A DNA stretch of 37,411 nucleotides from Candidatus Melainabacteria bacterium (GCA_902168245.1 CABHPA010000112.1:1-37411), one strand, 5' to 3'. Positions 25,502 through 33,378 are shown, numbered from the stretch's first letter. Notes: generated by a model not told the origin, from the letters alone. Made by a program: numbers and translations.

Positions 25502-25572
25502 ACAACCCTCTGTGTAAAAGACGAACGCCGACCACGGCAACACGCCGGTCGGCAGTACAGCAGAGGGTTAAA

Positions 25573-25953
25573 TCAAATACGCAGGCGTTGCGTTCGAAGA
25601 TACGGCGGATCGTTACCAGCCAGCGACAATGGCGTTGTCTGCATAGCAGGTAAGAACTGGAGCGAAGAAAATATCTGTGCCGGGATGACAAAGGAAATAG
25701 TCAGTGGCGTTAACGACGGTGCAACCGAAAGATGCTCAAGCGCCAAGTGGGAAGCAGATTGCAGCGAGGCGCAATGCACCGGCTTTTCAACATCCATCCC
25801 AGCACATGGTCCATCGCTCATCGCCATATCGTTTGCCATGGCAACAACAGGTTGCGGACAAATATAGGCGGCCATCGCCATTCCCGATGTCATGAAAGTC
25901 ATGAGCAGGAAGCAGGCGATCAAACGGCTAAATGATGAGAAAAAGTGGCGCAT
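25573..25953 (-). CDS. Small Met/Cys/His-rich secreted protein heading the cus operon (CopL-like)
   Basis: A 126-aa protein from ATG 25953 with a signal peptide (LIACFLLMTFMTSGMAMA, cleavage near AMA-AY). The mature region is rich in Met, Cys and His (MANDMAMSDGPCAGMDVEKPVHCASL), suitable for periplasmic copper binding. Small proteins like this often precede copper or cus/czc efflux genes. It lies 71 bp upstream of cusC on the same strand. The extra 19 codons of the longer frame have no start signal. Family assignment is by context and composition only. Confidence 0.65.
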   Translation of the reverse strand: MRHFFSSFSRLIACFLLMTFMTSGMAMAAYICPQPVVAMANDMAMSDGPCAGMDVEKPVHCASLQSASHLALEHLSVAPSLTPLTISFVIPAQIFSSLQFLPAMQTTPLSLAGNDPPYLRTQRLRI

Positions 25954-26032
25954 GTGTAGGTTCAGTTTTGCGGCAGTGTAGCGCACATTTTGGAAACAAA
26001 CATCAAGCACAACGATAGAAATCCAAGTAAAA

Positions 26033-26061
26033 ATAAATGCTGGACCTTCCTATAGTGACAA
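26033..26061 (-). promoter_or_regulatory. Candidate sigma-70 promoter for the cus operon
   Basis: Minus-strand TTGTCA (26061-26056) and ATTTAT (26038-26033) with a 17-bp spacer, about 80 bp before the CopL-like start. The spacer and -35 contain a partial CCTT...AAGG dyad, which could bind a copper regulator. No regulator gene for the cus operon is present in the window. Confidence 0.4.
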
Positions 26062-26164
26062 GGATTAGGTGCGAGGATTTGAGTTCTACAGATACCCAAT
26101 CGGAGTCGGAAATGGATTTTCCAAGGATGAAATAACTTTAGGATTACCTAATAATCTGAACACG

Positions 26165-26247
26165 TGTCCTGTAAAGGAAAATTCATTTTCACTAAAATAG
26201 TTCCTGTAAAGGCTCACCTTTGTAGTTCCTGTAAAAGCTCACCTTTG
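26165..26247. repeat. Tandem 25-bp direct repeats plus a partial third copy
   Basis: TAGTTCCTGTAAAGGCTCAC... (26198-26222) is followed without gap by a second copy (26223-26247) differing at one base. A partial copy of the core, TCCTGTAAAGG, lies at 26167-26177. Abutting 25-bp repeats look like protein-binding iterons, for example transposase or regulator sites, and lie 120-200 bp inside the right end of the 20.8-kb element. Confidence 0.75.
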
Positions 26248-26250
26248 CAT

Positions 26251-26280
26251 TTTTTTAGTGTTGACGTCAAAGCTAAAAAA
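26251..26280. repeat. 30-bp near-palindrome centred on TTGACGTCAA
   Basis: TTTTTTAG, two bases, TTGACGTCAA, two bases, CTAAAAAA: 26 of 30 positions are symmetrical. It could fold as a bidirectional terminator with A/T flanks or serve as an operator. It directly adjoins the tandem repeats. Confidence 0.65.
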
Positions 26281-26305
26281 TAACTATCACTGCCTCCAAG
26301 ACTTA

Positions 26306-26370
26306 TCACCTTGTCGAACACGAAATGTCCACATTGCTGAACTCAGTGACCATATTTACTGAAATACGCA
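26306..26370 (-). repeat. Isolated IS21-type terminal region (right end)
   Basis: Read leftward from 26370: TGCGTATTTCAG, TGGTCA (26352-26347), TGGACA (26331-26326) and then TTCGACAA. The order and spacing resemble the left end at 5544, and the inner TGTGGACA...TTCGACAA resembles the sequence before istA at about 8245-8272. No istA or istB lies beside this end. Confidence 0.65.
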
Positions 26371-26375
26371 ACTCC
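26371..26375. repeat. Target-site duplication ACTCC, right copy
   Basis: Partner of 5539-5543, in direct orientation, immediately outside the TGC...-type tip at 26370. Confidence 0.85.
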
Positions 26376-26450
26376 CATTGAATGCGTTTGTCTGGAAGGC
26401 GCCGCACAATGCGCCATGCGAATTGCCCCCGTAGAAATTTCAACCCTTTC

Positions 26451-27089
26451 TTAAAAGAGAATCGATGCATTTTCGCTCTCCTTGTTACGAGGATAGATTC
26501 GGCTATTTGCGGAAAGGGGCTGGTCGATATCGAACCAGTACAGGCCGGCCGCAAGCAGTTGATAGATCGGGAGTGCATCACCGCAGACAATGGATGCGCC
26601 CTCCAAGGTGCGAGCCGGCAGAAGCGAGAGATCTTGAATATACGTATGGAGACTTGTGTCCGAAGTGTTTGGGAGATAGCGGGCTAGGCGTTGTAGATTG
26701 CTCAAGCTTGGCTGACTACGAATCTCTTTTTCGGAAAGGATGCGAAACGACATGCCAATCGCAGCATAGTGATCGGCGATCGCTTTGTACTTTCTTTCGA
26801 TGTCGGGATCTCTTAACTTTCTGGCGGGCTTGACTTCGATATGCATGATCTCGCCGGTATTAAACGTCAGTGCAAAATCCGGAATGTAATGACGCGTCGC
26901 TCCGTCCTGCTCGTAGTAGATGTCTTGTGGTTGTTCTTCGTAGCGAATAACAGCCGATGAAAATTCAAACCGCAGAATGGCATCTCTCTCCAGCAGCGAT
27001 TCCCACGCCACCATCCGTTTCATTTTCCGCGACGGAAAATAACCTCTTACTCCACGACCAGTTGGCCGCACAACTTTACGTACTGGCAT
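26451..27089 (-). CDS. tnsA: TnsA-type transposon endonuclease
   Basis: A 212-aa protein with the PD-(D/E)xK-type core of TnsA: E34 in WESLLERD, then YIPDF (D71) and HIEVKPAR (E85, K87), in the order and spacing of the Tn7 TnsA catalytic residues. TnsA nicks the 5' ends, so that with TnsB the element moves by cut-and-paste. ATG 27089 has GGAG 6 bp upstream; the longer frame to 27137 lacks a signal. It overlaps the tniA head by 20 bp. It looks intact, though its partner is broken. A weaker alternative is a stand-alone restriction-like nuclease. Confidence 0.87.
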   Translation of the reverse strand: MPVRKVVRPTGRGVRGYFPSRKMKRMVAWESLLERDAILRFEFSSAVIRYEEQPQDIYYEQDGATRHYIPDFALTFNTGEIMHIEVKPARKLRDPDIERKYKAIADHYAAIGMSFRILSEKEIRSQPSLSNLQRLARYLPNTSDTSLHTYIQDLSLLPARTLEGASIVCGDALPIYQLLAAGLYWFDIDQPLSANSRIYPRNKESENASILF

Positions 27090-27319
27090 ACAGCACTCCA
27101 TTTTTTGGCCGAGCAGTGCCCTCGGCCTGGTAATCAACCGATTGACAGTACAAAATCTGGGCGTAGCAACATCCCTCTCGGGTGTCTAAACCAAGAATTT
27201 GAACTGCAGTGTTTGGAAAGTGGCTTGACGCGGAAGGGAGAGGAGAGAGATACTTTGAGTGTCAACCGAAAGTCTCTGTACTTTCTCAAACGGGGCAAGC
27301 CGAAAGGTGTTGTCCCGTT

Positions 27320-27742
27320 TTACATTTTCGCCTCCTCTTTTTGTCGACGAACAATTCTTACTCTGTCAGGCACGGGCGTGACATTGGGTTGCCCTTTGAG
27401 TTGCGTAATTGAGCGGATTGCCTGGACCTGAGCAGGATGCATTGTGTCCAATGCATCCCATAGTTCGCTCATCATTTTGAAGATTTCTGCCGGCATGTCG
27501 CTCGACAGCACGTATTTCTTTTGCGATTCGTGCACAGCCAATTTCAACTGAATTTGTTCTTCCTCTTCCAGTCCCAGGGCGCGAATCAGCTTCTCGACCA
27601 ACTCCTCGGTTGGCGGCCCTTTAGTACCGTTTTCCAGCGCGGAAAGGTAGGTCTGATCATAGCCAACGAGCTTCGCTAGATCCGTTTGGCGAAGGCCAAG
27701 GCGCATTCGCAAATCGTGGAAATAAAAAGAGAAGGGACTCAC
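27320..27742 (-). CDS. XRE-family HTH regulator upstream of tnsA
   Basis: A 140-aa protein with an XRE helix-turn-helix at residues about 9-63 (LRMRLGLRQTDLAKLVGYDQTYLSALENG) and a C-terminal helical tail ending in basic residues (RVRIVRRQKEEAKM). The start is GTG 27742; the only nearby ATG runs into a stop. It lies 230 bp upstream of tnsA on the same strand. XRE-type regulators recur next to tnsA in Tn7-like elements, so control of transposition genes is inferred. A GTAACT...AGTTAC dyad sits just upstream. Confidence 0.88.
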   Translation of the reverse strand: MSPFSFYFHDLRMRLGLRQTDLAKLVGYDQTYLSALENGTKGPPTEELVEKLIRALGLEEEEQIQLKLAVHESQKKYVLSSDMPAEIFKMMSELWDALDTMHPAQVQAIRSITQLKGQPNVTPVPDRVRIVRRQKEEAKM

Positions 27743-27759
27743 ATTGACTCGCGCTTGAA

Positions 27760-27784
27760 GTAACTAATTCTTGCGAGAAGTTAC
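27760..27784. promoter_or_regulatory. Candidate operator dyad upstream of the XRE gene
   Basis: GTAACT (27760-27765) and AGTTAC (27779-27784) are 13 bp apart, 18 bp before the GTG start. The position fits autoregulation by the XRE protein. Confidence 0.4.
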
Positions 27785-28017
27785 ACAAGCTTTATCGCAG
27801 CGTCAACAAATTTTCCTTTAAAATCAAAGAGATATATTTATATTACTCATCAAGTCCCAACGTTGGGAATGCCTCGGATTCCAGCTATTCAGATGTGATT
27901 TAATGAGTAGTAACAGTTACAAAGCAGAAGTTAGATAAGCCGCCTTGTTCTCCGTAAACTATTTTCCGTACGGCATAATCGTCGCTAATAAAAACGATGC
28001 TTATTTAGGGGCGGTCT
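27785..28017. other. AT-rich divergent intergenic region
   Basis: Between the XRE gene and the helicase. It contains a 14-bp perfect palindrome TCCCAACGTTGGGA (27855-27868) and CCGTACGG near 27970. It should hold the helicase promoter and possibly the right end of the Tn7-like element. I could not identify terminal repeats with confidence. Confidence 0.4.
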
Positions 28018-31000
28018 ATGTTGGTCCATATTCCCGCAGTACTTATAGTGATAGAAAAAGCGGCCTTCGGGCCTATGAGACAGGTACTCGCATCTCGCGA
28101 GACTGTTTCCGGAACTGTCATTAAATACTCTAATGAGAAGCAGCCCGGATTCGCTCTCATGGATGAACAGGGCAACCTTATCCTTACTGTCTTCGACAAG
28201 ATTCCCAAGGAGAAGACTACAGAACTGGGTAACCGCGTTCTCATTGCTAGATACGGAGCTATCGATGGTAATGAGCTCGATTTGACGTCCGGTACGTGGC
28301 ACCAGCACCCAGCTTTGATCGATGTAAGGCCGCCTTCAATTGGGTCTTGTGATGCAGCTATAAAATCGTGGGAGCGTGCTTTTAGTTTCGTTGAAGAAGA
28401 TACGAGCAAAGGAATCATTGGTCTACGAAAGCCTCAGCTAGGCGCGCTACACGCAATTCACGCTCACTGGATTACTTCGTCTGAGACAGCGACTGTCGTT
28501 ATGCCTACCGGCACCGGTAAGACAGAGACGATGCTCGCAACGATGGTATCTGTGCCATGCGAGAGAATTTTGGTGGTGGTTCCCACGGATGCGTTGAGGA
28601 CCCAGATAGCGGACAAATTCGAGACGCTGGGTCTCTTGAAGGTTCCAGATAGTGCCATCCTTGCGCCTAGCGCCCTACGTCCTGTGGTTGGCACTCTTAC
28701 GTCCACTCCAAAAGACGTTCTAGCGCTTGAATCATTTCTGATGCGCTGCAACGTTGTCATCACGACCAGCGCAATCTTGGCTCGATGTGGCGAAGACATC
28801 CGTCCCGCTTTTGCCAAATACTGCTCCCATCTTTTCATCGACGAGGCTCATCATGCTGAAGCTCCCACCTGGAAAGTTTTCAGAGAATCGTTTCGAGAAA
28901 AATGCGTACTTCAGTTCACCGCCACACCTTTCCGGGAAGATGGAAAACGAATGGATGGAAAAGTCATCTTCGTTTATCCGCTCAAAAAAGCACAAGAAGA
29001 TGGCTACTTTCGGCCGATTCGTTTTCGTGAAGTCTCAGAATTTAATTCTGAGCGAGGCGACATTGAGATAGCCAAAGCCGCTATCAAGGAGCTGGACTCC
29101 GATGAGACTGGTGTCCATATCGTGATGGCACGCGTCAGTGATACAAAGCGAGCCGATTCAATCGGCGACCTATACCAAGGACTTACCAACTATGGGGTTG
29201 TTGTTATTCACTCTAAAGTTGGGAAAAAAGAAGTCGAGGAGCGTAAGAAAAAGCTTCTGTCCGGGGAAGCGCGTATTGTTGTTTGCGCAGACATGCTCGG
29301 CGAAGGCTTTGATATGCCTGAGCTGAAAATCGCTGCTTTCCATGACATCCGAAAAAGCTTGCCAGTAACACTTCAGTTAGCTGGCCGCTTTACCCGCTCA
29401 AGACCTGACCTTGGCAATGCAGTATTCATCGCGAACACCGCATTGATTGAAGCGAAGGACGAGCTACGAGCTCTTTATTCGCAGGACCCTGATTGGAACG
29501 CCTTACTTCCAGTTTTGACACGTGCAGCTGTAGATGGCGAAGTAATGTCACAGCAATTCTTTTCTGGATTCGATATTGAAATTGGTGAAGTTCCTCTTAA
29601 AGACTTACGTCCAGCAGCTAGCATGGTCGTTTACCGAACAGATTGCACGAAGTGGACACCAGAAAAATTCGAGAATGGCATCAAACGTGGTACTTCACGG
29701 GACAAGCTATATCACAGCCTTAATAAGGAGGAGAAAACACTGGTCGTCCTTTCTGCAACGGAAGGGAAAGTTCAATGGAGTGATGTCGCCGCAATTCGTG
29801 AATTGAATTGGGAACTGTTTATCGCTATCTGGGATAGCGATAATGAACTACTTTACCTTCATGGTTCCGGTATCAACGGCGAGTACAAAGAGATTGCAAA
29901 AGCGCTTTGCGGTACGAATGTCCAGCTGGTGGTAGCACCTGAGGTTTTTAAATGCTTTTATGACGTCAACCGTTTGGTGTTCAACAACGTCGGTTTAGAG
30001 GAGCACTTAGGTCGACAAGTACGCTTTACTGGTCGCATGGGCTCGGACGTCGAGTCTCGTATCAGCGAAGCGGTACGTCGAACAGCAAAAGAGGCCGTGC
30101 TCGCTGGCGTCGGCTACTCGGGTGGTGAAAAGGTCTCTGTCGGAGCTGCAAAGCGCGGTAGAGTTTGGTCGGCATTGAGACTGCAGGTCGACTCTTTCGG
30201 TAAGTGGGCCAAAGCTATTGGCGCGAAAATAGCCAATGACACAATTGATTACTCTACGGTGCTTGCTGGCACGCTGAAACCGCAGATAGTCGATGACATT
30301 CCCGCGAAAACCGCAATCGCCGTTGATTGGCCACACAAGATTTGGGAGAAGAATGAGTACGTAGTTTCATTCAGACATCCCATGCATCTGGCCACATCAT
30401 CTACATTTGTAAATATCAACATTATCGAAGGCGACGATAAAGCACCTTTCTATATCCGGCTCTCTTCTGACCTCTGGGAGAGCATCTATATGCTCGTCAT
30501 TATTAAGCGAAAAGAGTTTGTAGATTACGAGTTCAAGCGCGTAAGCGGCGATGCCATCCAAATCCAAATGGGGGCTGCTGATTTCAGGCTGGTTGAAGAA
30601 TACTTCACTGACTGCCCTCCGATTGTATGGTTCGGCGACGGCTCATCCCTCGAGGGTTACGAATATACCGAGCTACCTAATAAGGACCTGCTGCCTTTCA
30701 GATTGGACCGGCTATTGCCTCTGGACTGGACTGGTGTGGATATTAAGAAGGAGTCTCAGGGAGAGAAGAAAGTTGCCGGAACGATTCAGTACCGCATGAT
30801 TGAGCGCCTTAAAGAGAATAAAGAACTATCTCTCATCTTCGATGATGACGGCTCTGGTGAAGCGGCTGATATTGTGACTATCAGGGTCGTAGACGAAGAG
30901 GTAAGAAAATACCTTGAAGTCGAGTTATACCACCTTAAATACTCTGGCAAGAAGCCTGGTGGGCGGGTAGATGACCTGTATGTAGTTTGCGGTCAAGCAC

Positions 31001-31305
31001 AGCGCAGTGCTAATTGGTTGACTAACAGAGACCGCAAAACAGATTTTTTTACTCATCTGCTGAAGCGTAATGACAAGCGTGTGAAAGAAGGCAAATCTAG
31101 TCGTATCGAGCTAGGAACGGTAGAGGACCTCATAATGTTTAAAGAAATTAGCCGTCACCACGATGTGAGGCTCAAGGTAATAGTTGTTCAACCTGGACTG
31201 TCCAAGAAAGACGCGTCAGAAAGCCAGCTGATGTTGTTTGCGGTTACGGAGCGCTATCTCTCTGATACATACGAAATACCGTTTAGGGTCATATGCAGTG
31301 ATTAG
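28018..31305 (+). CDS. SF2 DEAD/DEAH-box helicase with long unassigned C-terminal region
   Basis: 1095 aa. An N-terminal segment of about 130 residues precedes a Q-motif-like GLRKPQLGAL, Walker A MPTGTGKTE (162-170), DEAH (275-278) and TAT (301-303). The second RecA domain has motif V/VI-like VCADMLGEGFDMPEL and QLAGRFTRSRP. The remaining 600 residues have no domain I can name, except a conserved-looking block near 961-1000 (VELYHLKYSG, GRVDDLYVVCGQAQRS) that could be nuclease-like. Type III restriction and several phage-defence helicases are built this way, so a defence role is inferred. AGGGG precedes the ATG. It is convergent with the AAA/Toprim gene. Confidence 0.82.
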   Translation: MLVHIPAVLIVIEKAAFGPMRQVLASRETVSGTVIKYSNEKQPGFALMDEQGNLILTVFDKIPKEKTTELGNRVLIARYGAIDGNELDLTSGTWHQHPALIDVRPPSIGSCDAAIKSWERAFSFVEEDTSKGIIGLRKPQLGALHAIHAHWITSSETATVVMPTGTGKTETMLATMVSVPCERILVVVPTDALRTQIADKFETLGLLKVPDSAILAPSALRPVVGTLTSTPKDVLALESFLMRCNVVITTSAILARCGEDIRPAFAKYCSHLFIDEAHHAEAPTWKVFRESFREKCVLQFTATPFREDGKRMDGKVIFVYPLKKAQEDGYFRPIRFREVSEFNSERGDIEIAKAAIKELDSDETGVHIVMARVSDTKRADSIGDLYQGLTNYGVVVIHSKVGKKEVEERKKKLLSGEARIVVCADMLGEGFDMPELKIAAFHDIRKSLPVTLQLAGRFTRSRPDLGNAVFIANTALIEAKDELRALYSQDPDWNALLPVLTRAAVDGEVMSQQFFSGFDIEIGEVPLKDLRPAASMVVYRTDCTKWTPEKFENGIKRGTSRDKLYHSLNKEEKTLVVLSATEGKVQWSDVAAIRELNWELFIAIWDSDNELLYLHGSGINGEYKEIAKALCGTNVQLVVAPEVFKCFYDVNRLVFNNVGLEEHLGRQVRFTGRMGSDVESRISEAVRRTAKEAVLAGVGYSGGEKVSVGAAKRGRVWSALRLQVDSFGKWAKAIGAKIANDTIDYSTVLAGTLKPQIVDDIPAKTAIAVDWPHKIWEKNEYVVSFRHPMHLATSSTFVNINIIEGDDKAPFYIRLSSDLWESIYMLVIIKRKEFVDYEFKRVSGDAIQIQMGAADFRLVEEYFTDCPPIVWFGDGSSLEGYEYTELPNKDLLPFRLDRLLPLDWTGVDIKKESQGEKKVAGTIQYRMIERLKENKELSLIFDDDGSGEAADIVTIRVVDEEVRKYLEVELYHLKYSGKKPGGRVDDLYVVCGQAQRSANWLTNRDRKTDFFTHLLKRNDKRVKEGKSSRIELGTVEDLIMFKEISRHHDVRLKVIVVQPGLSKKDASESQLMLFAVTERYLSDTYEIPFRVICSD

Positions 31306-31397
31306 CCATCGGGCAAGCTAGGTAGCCTACCTCGTGGTTGCCAAACCATTGTGATGCTAGAGCTCTCAGTCTTGACTTGATTAACACGACATAAAGA

Positions 31398-31425
31398 GAA
31401 AAGGCGGCCAGATGGTCGCCTTTTC
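31398..31425. terminator. Bidirectional terminator between convergent defence genes
   Basis: GAAAAGGCGGCC and GGTCGCCTTTTC (one G-U pair) around loop AGAT, with A-rich and T-rich ends. It sits between the helicase stop (31305) and the AAA/Toprim stop (31502). Confidence 0.8.
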
Positions 31426-31501
31426 TATCAGCAGAGAGTCCGCTACCGGCCCGAAGTGGGCGTTCGACAGTCACAGGTTGCATCAGCCAGTCCGATCACG
31501 A

Positions 31502-33118
31502 TTAGCTGGCTTGTACTGTCGGCAAGACAGCTTTCAATACTATGACCAAATTAGGGGCCTTTTCTTCATCGCGGAGCATCCTCGTGAGCCACGCCTCAAA
31601 TGTTGCCATGCGTGTTTGCTTGAGGTGCTGAGCGGCAAGGGCGAGCAAGCCCTTGTTGTCATAAATGGTCAGCAGACTAGATAAATCCTCATTTGCCAAT
31701 GCTTCCTGAATCTTACGAGTCGCGTCCGCGGCAAGGCTTGTGACATCCAAGTTGGCGGTTTGAGTACCGTATTCTTCAACCAGACCGGCAATACTCTTTG
31801 GGCCGGAGAGGTCGATCTTTCTTAGCGTGCGATCGATTCGACGCCGACAGTACCTCACTACGACGTCATCGATTGCCGCCTGCGATTGCAGGGTGCCGAA
31901 AATGGCCGTTTTCAAATTGGACAATTGCTGCTCAAGTTCTGTACCACCAAAACCTTCTAATTGCGCGATAGCACGGCTGACTTCAGGTAGCAGAATCAGA
32001 TTCTCCATTTCTGATACCGGCAGCGGAAATACGCCCAAGCCATTCAAATACTGAATTTCTTCTGCTGTGTAATCATCAGCGTCCACAACCCCGGCACACG
32101 TGACACGCGTAAGCTGCGCATTTGCACGCATTGTGACTACCGCATGCAAAACTTGTTCACATGAACCTCTAGGAATTACCGTCCATTGCGAATAACAGCA
32201 CCTGTAGATAGCAAGATCCAAACTTGTCCCAGTGCCCTCCACAAACAAAATGGGGCGGCGGCTGCCAAGTATCAGCGTTGTCACTTCTTCACTAAAGCCA
32301 GTGTCCTCTGGAACAGTTTCTATTACCCAGGAAGGCGTCGGGGCATATGATCTGATGACATACTTCTGGGCAGCTCGGGCGGCGGCGAAATGCAAATCAT
32401 GGGTAATGAACAAAAATGCGCAATCTTTCCGAGCAGCCTCGATTTCGTCCCAGAGACTTGACATGATGGACGGATGAACATGCAGCTCAGGTTCATCAAT
32501 AACGAGGAGAGATGAATTAGCCGCGACTAAGGCTTGCGCTATGAGATAAAAGATGGCGCGCTCTCCGTCGCTCATGTCCGATGCTGGATAGGTTCCCGGC
32601 GCATCTAAAACAGCGACTTGAATGTCGTCACCAGAGACCATTAGCTGTCGATGGGGAAGGAGACGCTGCCAAATCTCGGCAAGAGTTTCGAATTTTGTTG
32701 AGGTCGCTTTAGTCAGCGTGCCGGATCTATACTTGATGTGCGTCTCAAGGGTCGTAACCGATTGGTCGGCAAAGAGTGCTTGAAGCAGACTGTCGAAGTC
32801 ATTCAGCATCGCCACTGCCGGCTTCGAATTAGCCCAACGGTTCCCATTTCGATGGGCAATTGATGCGTTCTCATGATCCCATCCGTATCGCAGTTTTCTG
32901 AGCGCCTCGGCGCCACGAATCTTGGGTACCGCTGGATTAAGATTGAGCGCTCGGTGAGCCGAAATACGGTGTGCACCCTCGCCCACGGACTCCTCGATGA
33001 ATACAGCCAAACGTGTTTTTCCGGAACCGTTCGCTCCGACAAAGACCATCGACGAGCCAGGATCAACGGCTATTGGTGTCCGATGAGCCGGACCGGGAAT
33101 TTGAAAATTGAATGTCAC
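31502..33118 (-). CDS. AAA ATPase-Toprim/DUF4435 fusion (PARIS AriA-AriB-like)
   Basis: A 538-aa single chain. The N-terminal ABC/SMC-like ATPase has Walker A GANGSGKT (28-35), signature SDGER (183-187), Walker B LLVIDEPE (204-211) and an H-loop FITHD. The C-terminal part has ILFVEG (E294) and GVVDADDY (345-349), the acids of a Toprim-type DUF4435 nuclease. PARIS pairs an AAA15 ATPase (AriA) with a DUF4435 Toprim protein (AriB), and fused versions are known; OLD/Gabija-type nucleases are the alternative. GTG start at 33118 with AGGAAG about 9 bp upstream. It lies between the Tn7-like module and gyrB. Confidence 0.78.
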   Translation of the reverse strand: MTFNFQIPGPAHRTPIAVDPGSSMVFVGANGSGKTRLAVFIEESVGEGAHRISAHRALNLNPAVPKIRGAEALRKLRYGWDHENASIAHRNGNRWANSKPAVAMLNDFDSLLQALFADQSVTTLETHIKYRSGTLTKATSTKFETLAEIWQRLLPHRQLMVSGDDIQVAVLDAPGTYPASDMSDGERAIFYLIAQALVAANSSLLVIDEPELHVHPSIMSSLWDEIEAARKDCAFLFITHDLHFAAARAAQKYVIRSYAPTPSWVIETVPEDTGFSEEVTTLILGSRRPILFVEGTGTSLDLAIYRCCYSQWTVIPRGSCEQVLHAVVTMRANAQLTRVTCAGVVDADDYTAEEIQYLNGLGVFPLPVSEMENLILLPEVSRAIAQLEGFGGTELEQQLSNLKTAIFGTLQSQAAIDDVVVRYCRRRIDRTLRKIDLSGPKSIAGLVEEYGTQTANLDVTSLAADATRKIQEALANEDLSSLLTIYDNKGLLALAAQHLKQTRMATFEAWLTRMLRDEEKAPNLVIVLKAVLPTVQAS

Positions 33119-33378
33119 GTAAAATTCTTCCTGTTATGACGCTAATTGAGTGAGAAATGTACGACATCAGTATTAATTTTCCCAGACTCTGGATCCCGGT
33201 AGCATGCTATTAAAATTCAGCATTACACGGGAATCCCGCCTTCTAATGAGAAAATCAGCGCTTATTCGTAATGACTGCTTTTGCCGATAGCGGACATGAT
33301 CAATGCGAATTAATGGAATGGCGATATTTAGTCCGCAACTGCAGTGTGTTCTGCATCACACCAAAAACTCTCCTCCAT
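33119..33378. other. Intergenic junction between island and core chromosome
   Basis: 260 bp upstream of the AAA/Toprim gene and downstream of gyrB. It contains the likely island boundary, but I see no perfect repeats, tRNA or clear transposon tip. Confidence 0.4.

Larger units (their letters stand above)
5544..26370. mobile_element. 20.8-kb IS21-family-bounded metal-resistance transposon inserted in tniA
   Basis: The insert is flanked by ACTCC duplications. Its left tip reads TGCATATTACGG and its right tip, inverted, TGCGTATTTCAG. Inside each tip are spaced TGGWCA motifs at closely matching distances: left at 5563 and 5586; right at 26352 and 26331, read inwards. Multiple short repeats within terminal inverted repeats, a 5-bp duplication and an adjacent istA-istB pair all fit IS21-family transposition. 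Only the left flank carries IS genes; the right flank is a bare end. Contents: istBA, a block of unrecognised genes, arsRCH, CDF-lspA-DUF1232 with its MerR regulator, an FTR1 permease and a cus operon. Confidence 0.78.
26306..26470 (-). pseudogene. tniA: N-terminal fragment of tniA (first 33 codons)
   Basis: A frame starting at ATG 26470, with AAGGAG 7 bp upstream and a 20-bp overlap with the tnsA end. It encodes MHRFSFKKGL...RRLPDKRIQWE, the usual TniA/TnsB-type N-terminus for tnsA-linked elements. After codon 33 it runs into the IS21-type end and stops at 26306. Joined at GGAGT to the body at 5543 it continues SDDGEIQTTNEAEI in frame, giving about 647 aa. It is a broken gene half, not an independent small protein. 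Confidence 0.85.
863..27742 (-). mobile_element. Tn7-like transposition module (xre-tnsA-tniA-tniB-tniQ), split by an insertion
   Basis: A TnsA-type endonuclease, a TnsB/TniA-type DDE integrase, a TnsC/TniB-type AAA ATPase and a long TniQ/TnsD-type protein lie on one strand in canonical order, with an XRE regulator upstream. tniA is broken into a 33-codon head at 26371-26470 and a body at 3695-5543 by the 20.8-kb insert. tniA-tniB overlap by 8 bp and tniB-tniQ by 4 bp, and tnsA overlaps the tniA head by 20 bp, so this was once a single operon. I could not identify the outer ends: the left one is probably off-window, and the right one lies between 27743 and 33378. The coordinates given cover the genes only. 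Confidence 0.8.

Noticed and set aside
27105..27431. 108-codon plus-strand frame between xre and tnsA
   Set aside because: It has no start signal, runs antisense into the XRE gene and looks like translated noncoding sequence.
863..27742. CRISPR-associated transposon (CAST)
   Set aside because: No Cas gene, no repeat-spacer array and only one long TnsD-like TniQ are present; this is an ordinary tnsA-containing Tn7-like gene set.
33119..33378. tRNA gene or att repeat at the island/core junction
   Set aside because: I looked for a cloverleaf-like arrangement and for repeated tips and saw none.
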